From contig NZ_CP056783.1 of the NCBI RefSeq assembly GCF_023278045.1, positions 1,583,501 through 1,647,500 of the forward strand: 64,000 nucleotides of DNA. Direction: 5' to 3'. A model generated the notes under the pieces. It made no database searches and had not been told where the DNA came from. It saw nothing but the letters and a program-made list of their open reading frames with translations. A program made the translations under genes and the position numbers. How positions within the stretch are numbered: the first letter of the stretch is position 1; every line of letters begins with the position of its first letter. Below are positions 9,301 through 18,651 of the stretch, in pieces. Source of the DNA: Flavobacterium sp. K5-23. Its GTDB lineage: Bacteria > Bacteroidota > Bacteroidia > Flavobacteriales > Flavobacteriaceae.

Positions 9301-9933
9301 ATGCGCAAATTTATTAAAAAAGTACTGCTTTATTTTTTAAATACTGTTGAAAAACGAGAAAACGTTATTGTTTCTGGTTTTTCAAGTGGATTGCAAAATG
9401 TAATTTTTGAAGGAAAAAATGTTGTTCCCGAAGGTTGTAATTTTTCTGGAAAAATAAAGATAGGTTATGCCACTACATTAGGTTCTAATAATCTTCTAGG
9501 TGGCATAATCAGCATTGGTAAATATTGTCAATTAGGAGTTGATGTTGCTATTCATGCTACGAATCATCCCCTTTCCTATATGTCGACGTACATTAATCAA
9601 AATTTATTTCAGGGTGAGTTAAAACAATTAAAACAAGAGAATAAAATTAGCATAGGTCACGATGTTTGGATAGGACATGGGGTTATTATTGTAGGCAATG
9701 TAACCATAGGCAATGGAGCTATTTTAGCAGCAGGAAGTGTTGTAACGAAAGACATTTTACCTTATGCTATTGTGGCGGGTGTTCCCGCCAAAGAAATTAG
9801 AAAACGTTTTTCGGATAAAGTTATTAATGAAATTGAAACTTTAAAGTGGTGGGGTAAATCGGAAGCCGAATTAGAAGAGATTAAGCTACTTTTTTTCAAG
9901 GATTTTACAAACAAACATAGTATTTATGACTAA
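9301..9933 (+). CDS. Hexapeptide-repeat acetyltransferase (LbetaH, xenobiotic/NeuD-like)
   Basis: A 210-residue protein with left-handed beta-helix hexad repeats from about residue 35 to 165 (for example IGHDVWIGHGVIIVGNVTIG) and the closing segment VAGVPAKEIRKRF that is typical of CatB/NodL-like acetyltransferases. A His in HATNHPLS (near 82-88) is the likely catalytic base. It would transfer acetyl from acetyl-CoA to a sugar hydroxyl or amine in the cytoplasm. It overlaps the start of the CMP-sugar synthetase by 8 bases, so its substrate may be the nonulosonic acid made by the next three genes or a sugar of the same repeat unit. Confidence 0.82.
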   Translation: MRKFIKKVLLYFLNTVEKRENVIVSGFSSGLQNVIFEGKNVVPEGCNFSGKIKIGYATTLGSNNLLGGIISIGKYCQLGVDVAIHATNHPLSYMSTYINQNLFQGELKQLKQENKISIGHDVWIGHGVIIVGNVTIGNGAILAAGSVVTKDILPYAIVAGVPAKEIRKRFSDKVINEIETLKWWGKSEAELEEIKLLFFKDFTNKHSIYD

Positions 9934-10606
9934 AACAATAGCCATTATACCTGCTCGAGGCGGTTCAAAACGATTTCCGCAAAAGAATGTTCATTTATTT
10001 GGAGGCATTCCTTTATTGATGCATTCCATTAATTATGCGTTAGAAAACAGTGCTATAATTGATACTGTTTATGTATCTACGGATGATGCTATAATTAAAA
10101 AAATAGCATTAGATCATGGAGCAAAAGTTATTGATAGGCCTGAAACACTTTCTGGTGATCACGAACCTACAATCTCAGCATTGAAACATGTTTTAGAATC
10201 CATTGAAACAGCTGTTGAAAATGTTGTTTTATTACAAGCTACCAATCCATTGCGTCCTGCAAATTTGCTGAAAGAAGCTTTTGAAATCTACAAAAAAGAG
10301 AATTATGACAGCTTGTTTAGTGTTACTAGAAATCATCAAAAACTCGGAAAACTCGTCAATGCTAAATTCATTCCGTACAATTACACCATTGGACAACGCA
10401 GTCAGGATTTAGAACCGCTTTATTTTGAAAACGGTTTGTTGTATATCACAAATGCATCCTTAATTTTGAACAATGTTATTATTTCGGAAAATGCTTTTCC
10501 ACTTGAAGTAAATCATGTTTTTGCAAGCATAGATATCGATACTCCGGAAGATTTGGAGTATGCGGAGTATTTAATGAAAAAAGTGTCTCGACTGCACTCG
10601 ACATGA
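9926..10606 (+). CDS. neuA: CMP-nonulosonate cytidylyltransferase (acylneuraminate cytidylyltransferase)
   Basis: A 226-residue protein with IIPARGGSKRFPQKN near residues 7-21, the CTP-binding signature of CMP-sialate synthetases, and LLQATNPLR near 107-115. It activates a nonulosonic acid (neuraminic, legionaminic or relative) with CTP to give the CMP-sugar donor. It is followed by neuB and neuC, completing a three-enzyme route. It begins inside the acetyltransferase gene (8-base overlap). The last six or so codons (VSRLHST) lie inside a direct repeat copy found again 47 bases downstream, so the native C-terminus has probably been replaced or extended by repeat DNA. Which nonulosonic acid is made is not decided by sequence alone. 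Confidence 0.85.
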   Translation: MTKTIAIIPARGGSKRFPQKNVHLFGGIPLLMHSINYALENSAIIDTVYVSTDDAIIKKIALDHGAKVIDRPETLSGDHEPTISALKHVLESIETAVENVVLLQATNPLRPANLLKEAFEIYKKENYDSLFSVTRNHQKLGKLVNAKFIPYNYTIGQRSQDLEPLYFENGLLYITNASLILNNVIISENAFPLEVNHVFASIDIDTPEDLEYAEYLMKKVSRLHST

Positions 10607-10653
10607 CAAAACACAACCAGTATTAAAAAGTGTCTCGACTGCGCTCGACATGA
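10578..10653. repeat. Two direct copies of a ~29-bp repeat at the end of neuA
   Basis: Copies at 10578-10606 and 10625-10653 differ at one base (GACTGCACTCGA against GACTGCGCTCGA) and both read AAGTGTCTCGACTGCRCTCG followed by ACATGA. The core TCGACTGCRCTCGA is nearly palindromic. The first copy supplies the last codons and the TGA stop of neuA. The rest of 10607-10749 contains another Flavobacterium-style low-complexity stretch (CTCGAGTCTTTCGGGTATAG) and no gene. Confidence 0.8.
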
Positions 10654-10749
10654 TATAATATAATTGTCCTCTCGAGTCTTTCGGGTATAGTTCAGGACAA
10701 GCTAAGTCAGGAGGTAAAAGAGATAACCCATAATTCATAACAGAAAACC

Positions 10750-11790
10750 ATGAACCCATATATAGAAATCGCAGGAAGAAAAATCGGGCAAGATTTTTCG
10801 CCATTAGTCATTGCCGAAATTGGTATTAATCATGAAGGCTCTTTGGTCATAGCCAAAGAAATGGTAGATGCCGCTCACAGAGCAGGCGTTGAGGTAGTCA
10901 AACACCAAACCCATATTGTCGAAGACGAAATGTGTGGTGCTGCCAAAAAAGTAATTCCTGGAAATGCTGATGTTTCTATTTACGAAATTATGGATCGCTG
11001 TTCTTTGAACGAAACAGATGAACTGGAATTGAAGAATTATGTTGAAAGTAAAGGAATGCTATTTATTTCGACTCCTTTTTCCAGAGCGGCTGCGGATAGG
11101 CTTGAGAAATTTGAAGTCCCTGCTTATAAAATTGGTTCGGGGGAATGTAATAATTATCCGTTGCTAGAACACATTGCTTCTTTTGGGAAACCGGTTATTT
11201 TAAGTACTGGAATGAATACTATAGAAAGTATTACCAAAGCCGTTGCCATTTTCGATAAATACAATGTTCCTGTGGCACTCTTGCATACCACAAATTTATA
11301 TCCTACCCCTATTCATTTAGTTCGTTTTGGCGCTATGATGGAGATGCACAATGCATTTCCTGATGCTGTTTTTGGATTGTCAGATCATACCATAAATAAT
11401 AATGCTTGTTTGGGCGCTGTAGCTTTGGGTGCTTCTGTTTTAGAACGTCATTTTACCGATCACATGCAACGCACAGGTCCAGATATTGTGTGTAGTATGG
11501 ACGAGAAAACAACAAAGGATTTAATAATAAACTCTAAGGAGATTTGGCAAATGCGCGGTGGATTAAAGGAACCTGCCCATGAGGAACAGGTGACTATTGA
11601 TTTTGCTTTTGCAACCGTTTGTACCATTCAACCTATTGCAAAAGGAGAAATACTTACCAAAGAAAATATTTGGGTGAAACGTCCGGGAACTGGGAAGATT
11701 TTGGCGGCGCATTTTAACGATCTTATAGGGAAAGTTGCTACTAGAGATATTGAAAATGATGAACAATTAGATTTTTTAGATTTTGAGTAA
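10750..11790 (+). CDS. neuB: N-acetylneuraminate/legionaminate synthase family protein
   Basis: A 346-residue protein: [11 protein letters not shown] (residues ~21-31), KHQTH, FISTPFS, YKIGSGE, STGMNT, GLSDHT and ERHFTDH mark the TIM-barrel that condenses phosphoenolpyruvate with an N-acyl-hexosamine. The final ~60 residues form the antifreeze-like SAF domain ([23 protein letters not shown]) that contacts the substrate in the dimer. Length is normal for the family. The start ATG is clear and is 143 bases after neuA. It overlaps neuC by 8 bases. It makes the free nonulosonic acid for NeuA. Sequence alone does not separate sialic from legionaminic acid synthase, though pairing with a NeuC-type epimerase argues against the pseudaminic route. 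Confidence 0.9.
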   Translation: MNPYIEIAGRKIGQDFSPLVIAEIGINHEGSLVIAKEMVDAAHRAGVEVVKHQTHIVEDEMCGAAKKVIPGNADVSIYEIMDRCSLNETDELELKNYVESKGMLFISTPFSRAAADRLEKFEVPAYKIGSGECNNYPLLEHIASFGKPVILSTGMNTIESITKAVAIFDKYNVPVALLHTTNLYPTPIHLVRFGAMMEMHNAFPDAVFGLSDHTINNNACLGAVALGASVLERHFTDHMQRTGPDIVCSMDEKTTKDLIINSKEIWQMRGGLKEPAHEEQVTIDFAFATVCTIQPIAKGEILTKENIWVKRPGTGKILAAHFNDLIGKVATRDIENDEQLDFLDFE

Positions 11791-12913
11791 AATAAAAAAA
11801 ATAGTATTTCTAACAGGTACTCGTGCTGATTTTGGTAAAATTAAATCTTTGATTTCAATTCTTGAAAAACAACCAGAATTTGAGGTTTTTGTATTTGTCA
11901 CTGGAATGCATTTACAAAAAGAATACGGATATACGCTGATTGAAATTGAAAGATGCAATTTCAAAAACCTGCATACTTTCGAAAATCATACCCACGAGAC
12001 TACCATGGATTTGACATTAGCCAAAACCATTGAAGGTTTATCCAGTTACTGTAAACAAGTAAATCCGGATTTAATCGTAATACATGGAGACCGAGTAGAA
12101 ACTTTGGCAGGAGCTATTGTGGGATCTCTAAATAATATTTTGGTAAGCCATATTGAGGGAGGTGAAATTTCAGGAACCGTAGATGAACTAATTCGGCATA
12201 GTGTTAGTAAATTGAGCCACCTTCATTTTGTTTCCAATGGGGAAGCAGCCAAACGATTGATACAAATGGGAGAGATGGAATCAGCGGTTTACACCATTGG
12301 GTCTCCTGATATTGACATCCTATTTTCGGATAAATTGCCTGATTTGGTTATTGTAAAGGATTATTACGAAATCGATTTTGACCAGTACGCCATTGTTATG
12401 TTTCATCCTGTTACTACGGAAATCGCAGCGATGGAAGAATATGCGCTCAATTTTGTGCAGGCTTTGCTCGCTGACAGTCATAATTATGTCGTTATTTTTC
12501 CTAATAATGATTTAGGAAGCACAACTATAATAAAGACGTACGAACTTTTGAAAAATAACAATCGTTTTCGAATTTTTCCCTCACTGCGTTTCGAATATTT
12601 TTTGACCTTATTGAAAAACAGCCAATTCATCATTGGTAATAGTAGCGCAGGAATACGCGAAGCACCTTATTACGGGATTCCAATTATTAATATAGGAACA
12701 AGACAACTCAATAGAGCAATTCATGCTGATATTATAAACGTGGATTACAGTCAAGAAAATATCACCAAAGCATTAAGGAGCATTGATTTGCATCAGACTC
12801 TAAAAATGGACGGCGATTTTGGGCAAGGCAATAGTGCTGCTTTATTCTTAGAATGTCTTATGAAGAAGGAGTTTTGGCAATTGAACCATCAAAAACAATT
12901 TAGAGATTTATAA
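11783..12913 (+). CDS. neuC: UDP-N-acetylglucosamine 2-epimerase (hydrolysing), NeuC/LegG type
   Basis: A 376-residue GT-B-like epimerase: [12 protein letters not shown] near residues 9-20, [14 protein letters not shown] near 93-106, [22 protein letters not shown] near 120-141 (shown in pieces [10 protein letters not shown] and [11 protein letters not shown]), and [16 protein letters not shown] near 285. It releases UDP and gives the 2-epimer used by NeuB. Translation probably begins at TTG 11783 inside neuB because no ATG exists before the conserved strand; the 8-base overlap fits coupling. Immediately after its stop the same frame stays open for 44 more codons (see next entry). Confidence 0.88.
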   Translation: MSKIKKIVFLTGTRADFGKIKSLISILEKQPEFEVFVFVTGMHLQKEYGYTLIEIERCNFKNLHTFENHTHETTMDLTLAKTIEGLSSYCKQVNPDLIVIHGDRVETLAGAIVGSLNNILVSHIEGGEISGTVDELIRHSVSKLSHLHFVSNGEAAKRLIQMGEMESAVYTIGSPDIDILFSDKLPDLVIVKDYYEIDFDQYAIVMFHPVTTEIAAMEEYALNFVQALLADSHNYVVIFPNNDLGSTTIIKTYELLKNNNRFRIFPSLRFEYFLTLLKNSQFIIGNSSAGIREAPYYGIPIINIGTRQLNRAIHADIINVDYSQENITKALRSIDLHQTLKMDGDFGQGNSAALFLECLMKKEFWQLNHQKQFRDL

Positions 12914-13048
12914 TTGGAAACACTGGATTTCAATCCTAAAGTAACCGCTATCAATACGGGTTTTGTTGCATATTCTTTTGAGGTAAAAAGGAAATTACAA
13001 AAGAATAATCCTTTTCTTTGCAGCTGTAAATTAGAAAATAATTTTTAA
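12914..13048 (+). other. Open frame continuing directly after the neuC stop
   Basis: Directly after the TAA of neuC, and in the same frame, 44 sense codons run to a TAA at 13046-13048, starting at a TTG (LETLDFNPKVTAIN...). The stretch could be read-through sequence, a small leaderless protein or a remnant of a lost domain. I recognise no family in it. It fills nearly all of the gap before the MBOAT gene. Confidence that it is translated is low. Confidence 0.2.
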
Positions 13049-13056
13049 GACAAACT

Positions 13057-14490
13057 ATGTTTTTCAACTCTTTGGCTTTTGCCATTTTTTTACCCATTGT
13101 TTTCCTTTTGTATTGGTTTGTTTTCAATAAAACAAAAAGCAGTCAGAACCTTTTATTGATTATTGCCAGTTATTATTTCTACTCCTGTTGGGATTGGCGT
13201 TTTTTATTTCTGTTGGTTTTCTCCACTTTTCTAGATTATTATACCGGCATTCAAATTGAAAAAAGCACTACTGAGAAAAGACGAAAGTTTTGGTTTTGGT
13301 TGAGCGTCAGCGTTAACTTAGGTTTCTTAGGAGTGTTTAAATACTATAATTTTTTTTCAGCCTCTTTTTCAGAAATGTTAAATGGTGTGGGGTTACAGAC
13401 GAGCCCCTTGTTGTTGAATGTGATTTTGCCAGTGGGAATTTCCTTTTATACTTTTCACGGCTTGTCGTATGTAATTGATATTTATTTGAAAAAAATAAAA
13501 GCAGAATATAATTTTGTTGATTATTCCTTGTTTGTTAGCTACTTCCCCTTGTTGGTCGCTGGGCCTATAGAAAGAGCAACCCATTTGTTACCACAAGTAA
13601 AAATAAAAAGAACATTTAATTTGGCGCAAGCCAAAGAAGGAATTTATCAAATCATTTGGGGTTTAGTCAAGAAAGTAGTTATTGCTGATACCTGCGCGAC
13701 CTATGCCAATGCTGTTTTTGATAATTACAGTTCAATGAATTCGTTGTCTCTGATTTTGGGTGCTGTTTATTTTGCATTTCAAATTTATGGTGACTTTTCG
13801 GGATATTCTGATATGGCGTTGGGGATATCAAAATTATTTGGTTTGGATTTATTACGCAATTTTAATTATCCTTATTTTTCAAGGGATATTGCTGAGTTTT
13901 GGCGCAGATGGCACATTTCGCTTTCCTCTTGGTTTCGGGATTACCTTTATATCCCGTTAGGAGGTAGTAAAGGTTCGAAAACAATGCAGGTCAGAAATGT
14001 GTTTATTATTTTTGTAGTTAGCGGCTTTTGGCATGGTGCGAATTGGACTTATTTAGCTTGGGGATTTATCAATGCTCTTTATTTTTTACCGCTTTTATTG
14101 TTGAATAGAAATCGTGCTAATATAGATGAAATTCAACTGAAATGGGATTGGGATTCCCTAAGAACAATTGGGAGTATGCTAATGACCTTTTTTTTAAGTA
14201 CTATTGCCTGGGTGTTTTTTAGAGCCAAAACTATAACGGATGCTTGTTTGTATTTGAAACGAATAATAGTAAATAGAGAGTTTTCCTCACAGTACCTTGA
14301 TAATGAGCGTTACAATTATGAATTGCTTCTCATGGTAGGGTTATTCGTTTTAGTAGAATGGAATAATAGAACCAAATTAGAACCTATTTCAGGAAAATAC
14401 ACTACCGTCAAACTGGCTTTGGCTTTACTGGCAATTATTGCATTTGGTACGTATTCAGATTATAAAGAATTTATATATTTTCAATTCTAA
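13057..14490 (+). CDS. MBOAT-family O-acyltransferase (AlgI/DltB/PatA-like)
   Basis: A 477-residue polytopic membrane protein with about ten hydrophobic segments. It has the family signature in FWRRWHISLSSWFRDYLYIP near residue 285 and the active-site His in GFWHGANWTYLAWG near residue 327. MBOAT proteins pass acetyl groups across the cytoplasmic membrane to an extracytoplasmic partner that modifies a polysaccharide. The next gene, an SGNH-like protein with an N-terminal anchor, starts on the last base of this stop codon and is the likely partner, as AlgJ/AlgX is for AlgI. Position after neuABC suggests that the nonulosonic-acid-containing glycan is the acceptor. Confidence 0.9.
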   Translation: MFFNSLAFAIFLPIVFLLYWFVFNKTKSSQNLLLIIASYYFYSCWDWRFLFLLVFSTFLDYYTGIQIEKSTTEKRRKFWFWLSVSVNLGFLGVFKYYNFFSASFSEMLNGVGLQTSPLLLNVILPVGISFYTFHGLSYVIDIYLKKIKAEYNFVDYSLFVSYFPLLVAGPIERATHLLPQVKIKRTFNLAQAKEGIYQIIWGLVKKVVIADTCATYANAVFDNYSSMNSLSLILGAVYFAFQIYGDFSGYSDMALGISKLFGLDLLRNFNYPYFSRDIAEFWRRWHISLSSWFRDYLYIPLGGSKGSKTMQVRNVFIIFVVSGFWHGANWTYLAWGFINALYFLPLLLLNRNRANIDEIQLKWDWDSLRTIGSMLMTFFLSTIAWVFFRAKTITDACLYLKRIIVNREFSSQYLDNERYNYELLLMVGLFVLVEWNNRTKLEPISGKYTTVKLALALLAIIAFGTYSDYKEFIYFQF

Positions 14491-15371
14491 TGAAAAATTT
14501 TTTACTATTCACTTTAAAAACAGTACTCTTAACACTAGCAATCGCAGTTGTTTTAGATTTTATGTATACGGCTGTTTATGCGCAGTCGAATCAAAGGGGT
14601 AAAATAGATTATATTTACAATTCACAAGGACGGAATTACGATGTGGTTGTTTTAGGTTCCTCTAGAGCCAATAATCATATTGTGCCTCAACTGTTTGAAG
14701 ACAAAGGACTCAAAACCTTTAATTACGGTATGAGCGGTGCTCATTTATTTGAAGCTGATTTGTTATTGAAGTTGATGGTAGAGCGAAAATATAAAATTAA
14801 AAATGTGATTGTTGAGGTCGATTTGAATTTATCTAATGATCAAAGAGCCGATGGAATTGCATCTCGATTTTTACCTTATATTCATCTGTCGAATACAATA
14901 AAAGAGCATTTCTCTAGAGAAAGCGATTTCAATTTTTTGTATTATATCCCTTTTTACCGGTATGTAGAATTTGATTCTCAAATTGGATTCCGGGAGCTGT
15001 TTAAAACAGCCCATAAAGAAAGGACTAATTATTTTGAAAATGATGGGTACCATCCTTTATTGAGCACTAAGAAAGGAAGAATGAAAAATGATTTGACGCA
15101 TTTAAAACCTTTGTTGCATAATAAGTATTATGAAGAAGTTAAGCAAATTTGTAAAATCAATAAAATTAATCTCATCGCTGTAATGACCCCGATGTGTTCG
15201 AATACAAAAGGTATGAACTATTTTGAAAAGGTGAACAAAATCTATCCTGAAATTCATAATTATGAGAATGTGGTGGTTGAGGATCGCTATTTTTCTTCCT
15301 GTGGGCATATGAACGATGCGGGTGCTAGATTGTTTACAGCAAGAATTATAAAAGATTTTTTCAACAAATAA
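14490..15371 (+). CDS. SGNH-hydrolase-like membrane-anchored protein, MBOAT partner
   Basis: A 293-residue protein with an N-terminal hydrophobic anchor (LLFTLKTVLLTLAIAVVLDF, residues ~4-23) and an extracytoplasmic domain. VVLGSSRANNHI near residues 53-64 fits SGNH block I with a Ser nucleophile in GSSR, and CGHMNDAGARLF near 271-282 fits block V with its catalytic His. The family is not certain because blocks II and III are divergent. ATG overlaps the MBOAT stop by one base, so the two are coupled. I infer that it receives acetyl groups from the MBOAT channel and O-acetylates the glycan in the periplasm. Confidence 0.68.
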   Translation: MKNFLLFTLKTVLLTLAIAVVLDFMYTAVYAQSNQRGKIDYIYNSQGRNYDVVVLGSSRANNHIVPQLFEDKGLKTFNYGMSGAHLFEADLLLKLMVERKYKIKNVIVEVDLNLSNDQRADGIASRFLPYIHLSNTIKEHFSRESDFNFLYYIPFYRYVEFDSQIGFRELFKTAHKERTNYFENDGYHPLLSTKKGRMKNDLTHLKPLLHNKYYEEVKQICKINKINLIAVMTPMCSNTKGMNYFEKVNKIYPEIHNYENVVVEDRYFSSCGHMNDAGARLFTARIIKDFFNK

Positions 15372-15500
15372 ATTAGGGGTATGGATTAAGTTAAAAAAGA
15401 CGAAACTGATTTTAGAAATGAAATAACGTAATATTGTCTTTAATCACCGAAAAAAGCGATATTTGGTAACTCAATCACAGAAATAATTTAGATATTTATA

Positions 15501-16415
15501 ATGTTAACAGTATGTAATTATCACTATATTAGAGAAAGTTATTTCTCAGAATACCCAAGTATTTTTGGAGTAACCCCGAATGGTTTTAAAAACCAATTAA
15601 AATTACTAAAAAAAACAGGTTGTTTTATTACTCCAAGTCAGTTGGTTGAAGATTATGATGCCGTAGTTTCTTCCAAATACAATTATTTCTGTATTACTTT
15701 TGATGATGGCTTAAAAGAACAATTTGAATTTGCATTGCCAATTCTACAAGAATTAGATATTCAAGCCTTTTTTTTTGCCAATTCTATTAATACAGAAATG
15801 CAAAAAGTTTGTACAGTTCATAAAATTCATCTTTTACGTTCAATACTTTCGCCAGAAAAATTGATGTATTTACTGAAAAAAAAAAGTACTTTTTCGTTAA
15901 ATGAAGTAGAAATAAAAAATGGGGAAGGTCATTATCGCTATGATACGCCAGAATCTGCTCAATTGAAATATTTGCTTAATTTTAAAATACCATTTGATAT
16001 TCAAGAGCAAATTATAGATATAGTATTTAATTCTTATTTCGATGAGGAAGTCGTCTTGAATAAGTTGTATATGTCTAAAGAAGAATTAATTTATTTAGGA
16101 AAAAACAATAATTTAGGAAGTCATACGCATACCCATTATCCATTGGGTTTATTAGAAATTGATAAGCTTCGTTATGAATTAGAGCATAGTAAAATGTACT
16201 TTGAAGCATTAGTTGGGAACGTAATTACTGCAGTGGCGTATCCTTATGGTACTGATGAAGCTTGTACGGGATTAGTTGCAGAAACTGCAAAGAAAGTTGG
16301 GTATTTGTATGGATTCACCACTAAAAGAGGAATAATTGACAGGTCAAACAACAAATTATTACTAAATAGATTTGATTGTAATGATTTAATTGGGGGTAAA
16401 AGCTATAGTAAATGA
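15501..16415 (+). CDS. Polysaccharide deacetylase family protein (NodB-like)
   Basis: A 304-residue protein with NodB-homology motifs: CITFDDGLKEQF (catalytic DD near residue 75) and LGSHTHTHYPLG near 204-215 (metal His pair), plus AYPYG near 248. There is no signal peptide, so it acts in the cytoplasm on a sugar intermediate or lipid-linked oligosaccharide rather than on peptidoglycan. It would remove an N-acetyl group. Its stop overlaps the start of a GNAT-like acyltransferase gene by 4 bases, and two glycosyltransferases follow with overlaps, making a compact four-gene module. Confidence 0.82.
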   Translation: MLTVCNYHYIRESYFSEYPSIFGVTPNGFKNQLKLLKKTGCFITPSQLVEDYDAVVSSKYNYFCITFDDGLKEQFEFALPILQELDIQAFFFANSINTEMQKVCTVHKIHLLRSILSPEKLMYLLKKKSTFSLNEVEIKNGEGHYRYDTPESAQLKYLLNFKIPFDIQEQIIDIVFNSYFDEEVVLNKLYMSKEELIYLGKNNNLGSHTHTHYPLGLLEIDKLRYELEHSKMYFEALVGNVITAVAYPYGTDEACTGLVAETAKKVGYLYGFTTKRGIIDRSNNKLLLNRFDCNDLIGGKSYSK

Positions 16416-17245
16416 TAACAAGGGAAGCTAATATAGAAGATTGGGAAAAATTATATGTTTTCTTTTCGAAGATTTATAGAGAAAATCACCCTTTGCAAAA
16501 CAAAGAATTTTGGTATTGGCAGTATGGTGATAAACAATATGGCCGATCATTTATATGTTTATCAGCGGATAATGAAATTGTAGGCCATGTAGGAGCAAAT
16601 TTCGGAGGGGGGTTGGCTTGGGTTATCAATGTTTTTCTAGAGGAATCTTGTAGAGGGAAAAGAGTTTTAACAGAATTATATGCTTTGGCGAGAGCTTATT
16701 ATCCATTAGCTGCAACGGCAGCCAATGAGGCAGGATTAGGCTTGTATAGAAATATGCGATGGCATAGACATTATGATTTAGTTAGGTATGTTAAGATTAA
16801 CCCTCGTTTTAAGAAGGCTTCTTTTAATGAAGTCTCTAAATATTGTAATGTTAATATAGATGATTATTTAAATGATGAATCACATTATTTTAAACAACCA
16901 GGGATAAAAGGATTATTGTTTGAAGACGGGTCAAGGGCAATAAGCCAAAATGAAGTGGGAGGTTTAAGAGTTATAGACATTTTAAATCTGAATGAATTAG
17001 AAAAAAAATCTTGGGAATTAGGATATAATTGGTTGGATTATATTTCATCTTGGAATGATTTAAAAATTAAAAATTTAGAAAAGAATGGTTGGGTTTTAGA
17101 CTATAAATCTATTGTTCCTTGGCGGTTAAATCCTCTTGAGGAAAATTATTTTTGCGATATTACTTTTCTTTCCGAAGAGCCATTAAACAAAGAATTTATA
17201 GTTCATCGTTCGTTTTCAGATCACGGAAGAATAGGAAGTATATGA
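16412..17245 (+). CDS. GNAT-like acyltransferase in the glycan locus
   Basis: A 277-residue protein whose first 140 residues look like a GNAT fold: ITREANIEDWEKLY at the start, SADNEIVGHVGANF (beta-4 region), then VFLEESCRGKRVLTELY, where RGKRV is a degenerate acetyl-CoA pyrophosphate loop, and AANEAGLGLYRNMRW, typical of a motif B. The C-terminal half may be a second, degenerate GNAT lobe. Coupling to the deacetylase (4-base overlap) suggests that it re-acylates the amine freed by that enzyme. Substrate and acyl donor are inferred only. Confidence 0.65.
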   Translation: MITREANIEDWEKLYVFFSKIYRENHPLQNKEFWYWQYGDKQYGRSFICLSADNEIVGHVGANFGGGLAWVINVFLEESCRGKRVLTELYALARAYYPLAATAANEAGLGLYRNMRWHRHYDLVRYVKINPRFKKASFNEVSKYCNVNIDDYLNDESHYFKQPGIKGLLFEDGSRAISQNEVGGLRVIDILNLNELEKKSWELGYNWLDYISSWNDLKIKNLEKNGWVLDYKSIVPWRLNPLEENYFCDITFLSEEPLNKEFIVHRSFSDHGRIGSI

Positions 17246-18651
17246 AATTATTATTAATAGTACCTGATGGTGTAGCAGTTAGAAATTATTTATATTCAAG
17301 TTTTATAAAGGAACTAAATAACAATGGTATCGAGGTGATGTTATATCATCAAATTACTGATGCAGCAATTCAAGAAGTAAAAAAAGTTCAGCCAAATATT
17401 TCTAAAATTCGAGCTATACCAATTTTTATAGAAAAGCCAAAAGCTAGATTGTTAAGGGAAAGTTTAGCTTATGCTAGATTATTGTATAATTCACGAAAAT
17501 TAAAAAATCCCACTATTATGGCTTTTTGGAACAGAAACCAGAAAAGTCTTAAACAAAAACTTCTGTATCGTTTAGCTGAGATCTTAGGTAGATTAATCTC
17601 ATTGGATTACAGTATAATTTTAAAATTAGACAAATCTTACGAGAGAGAAATTTTAAAAGATCCTGTTTTAAAAAAAATAAAAGAAGATTTAGATGTTTTA
17701 CAACCTGATTGTATTTTAAATTTGCACCAGAGAGCATCTATAAGTGCACCTATAATAGAAATTGCTAAGCAAAAAAAAATACCAACATCAACTGTTATTT
17801 TTTCGTGGGATAATGTGCCAAAAGCGAGATTGGTTTCGAGATATGATAACTATTTTGTTTGGTCTGAATTAATGGGAAATGAATTGGACTTATTGTACCC
17901 AGATATTAAAAAAGAGCAAATCAAAGTAGTTGGCACCCCTCAATTTGAATTTTATTTTCAAGATAAATATATTTTTTCAAAAGAAATTTTTTTCAAAAAA
18001 TATGGCTTAGATATTCGTAAAAAGACAATTTGTTTTTCTGGGAACGACATGAGCTCTCCTTATGAAGCTAACTATTTGGAAGATATTTGTGAAGAAATAG
18101 GTGAAATAGAAATTAGTCAACGGCCTCAAATTTTATTTAGAAGATGTCCAGTTGATAAGACAAAAAGATTTGACAAAATACTTGATAAATTTAAAGGTTT
18201 AGTCTTTTCAGTTGATCCAGATTGGAGAATTGAAAACAAAAACAATTCTTTTCATGCCGTATATCCATCTATTAATGATATTTCATTATTAGTAAACACA
18301 GTTAAACATTCTGATTTAGTAATTAATTTTGGAAGTACTATGGCACATGACTTCGCGGTATATGATAAGCCTTGTTTGTATTTAAATTATATTCCAGTTA
18401 TGCATTCTAAGTATAATGTAAATGAAGTTTATCAATTTCAGCACTTTAAATCAATGAAAGGATTGGATGCTGTAGGTTGGATAAACCAAAAAGAGGAAAT
18501 TACATCCAAAATACATCAAGCGATTGAATTTCCGGAAAAGGTAGGGCAAGACAGAAAAATTTGGATGCAAAAAATTGTGAATTATCCATTACAAGAGAGT
18601 AGTGTAAATATAGCTAAACAAATTAAAGAATTATGCACATCTGTTTCCTAA
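17242..18651 (+). CDS. Putative GT-B glycosyltransferase / surface-carbohydrate protein
   Basis: The ATG at 17242 (MKLLLIVPDGVAVRNYLYSS) overlaps the previous stop by 4 bases and begins a Rossmann strand, so I prefer it to the upstream start at 17152; this gives 469 residues. FSWDNVPKARLVSRYDNYFV, then VVGTPQFEFY and near the end NFGSTMAHDFAVYDKP resemble GT-B proteins that recognise nucleotide sugars, in the style of CDP-glycerol or capsule transferases. No membrane segment is evident. It overlaps the following GT4 gene by 19 bases. Confidence 0.6.
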   Translation: MKLLLIVPDGVAVRNYLYSSFIKELNNNGIEVMLYHQITDAAIQEVKKVQPNISKIRAIPIFIEKPKARLLRESLAYARLLYNSRKLKNPTIMAFWNRNQKSLKQKLLYRLAEILGRLISLDYSIILKLDKSYEREILKDPVLKKIKEDLDVLQPDCILNLHQRASISAPIIEIAKQKKIPTSTVIFSWDNVPKARLVSRYDNYFVWSELMGNELDLLYPDIKKEQIKVVGTPQFEFYFQDKYIFSKEIFFKKYGLDIRKKTICFSGNDMSSPYEANYLEDICEEIGEIEISQRPQILFRRCPVDKTKRFDKILDKFKGLVFSVDPDWRIENKNNSFHAVYPSINDISLLVNTVKHSDLVINFGSTMAHDFAVYDKPCLYLNYIPVMHSKYNVNEVYQFQHFKSMKGLDAVGWINQKEEITSKIHQAIEFPEKVGQDRKIWMQKIVNYPLQESSVNIAKQIKELCTSVS

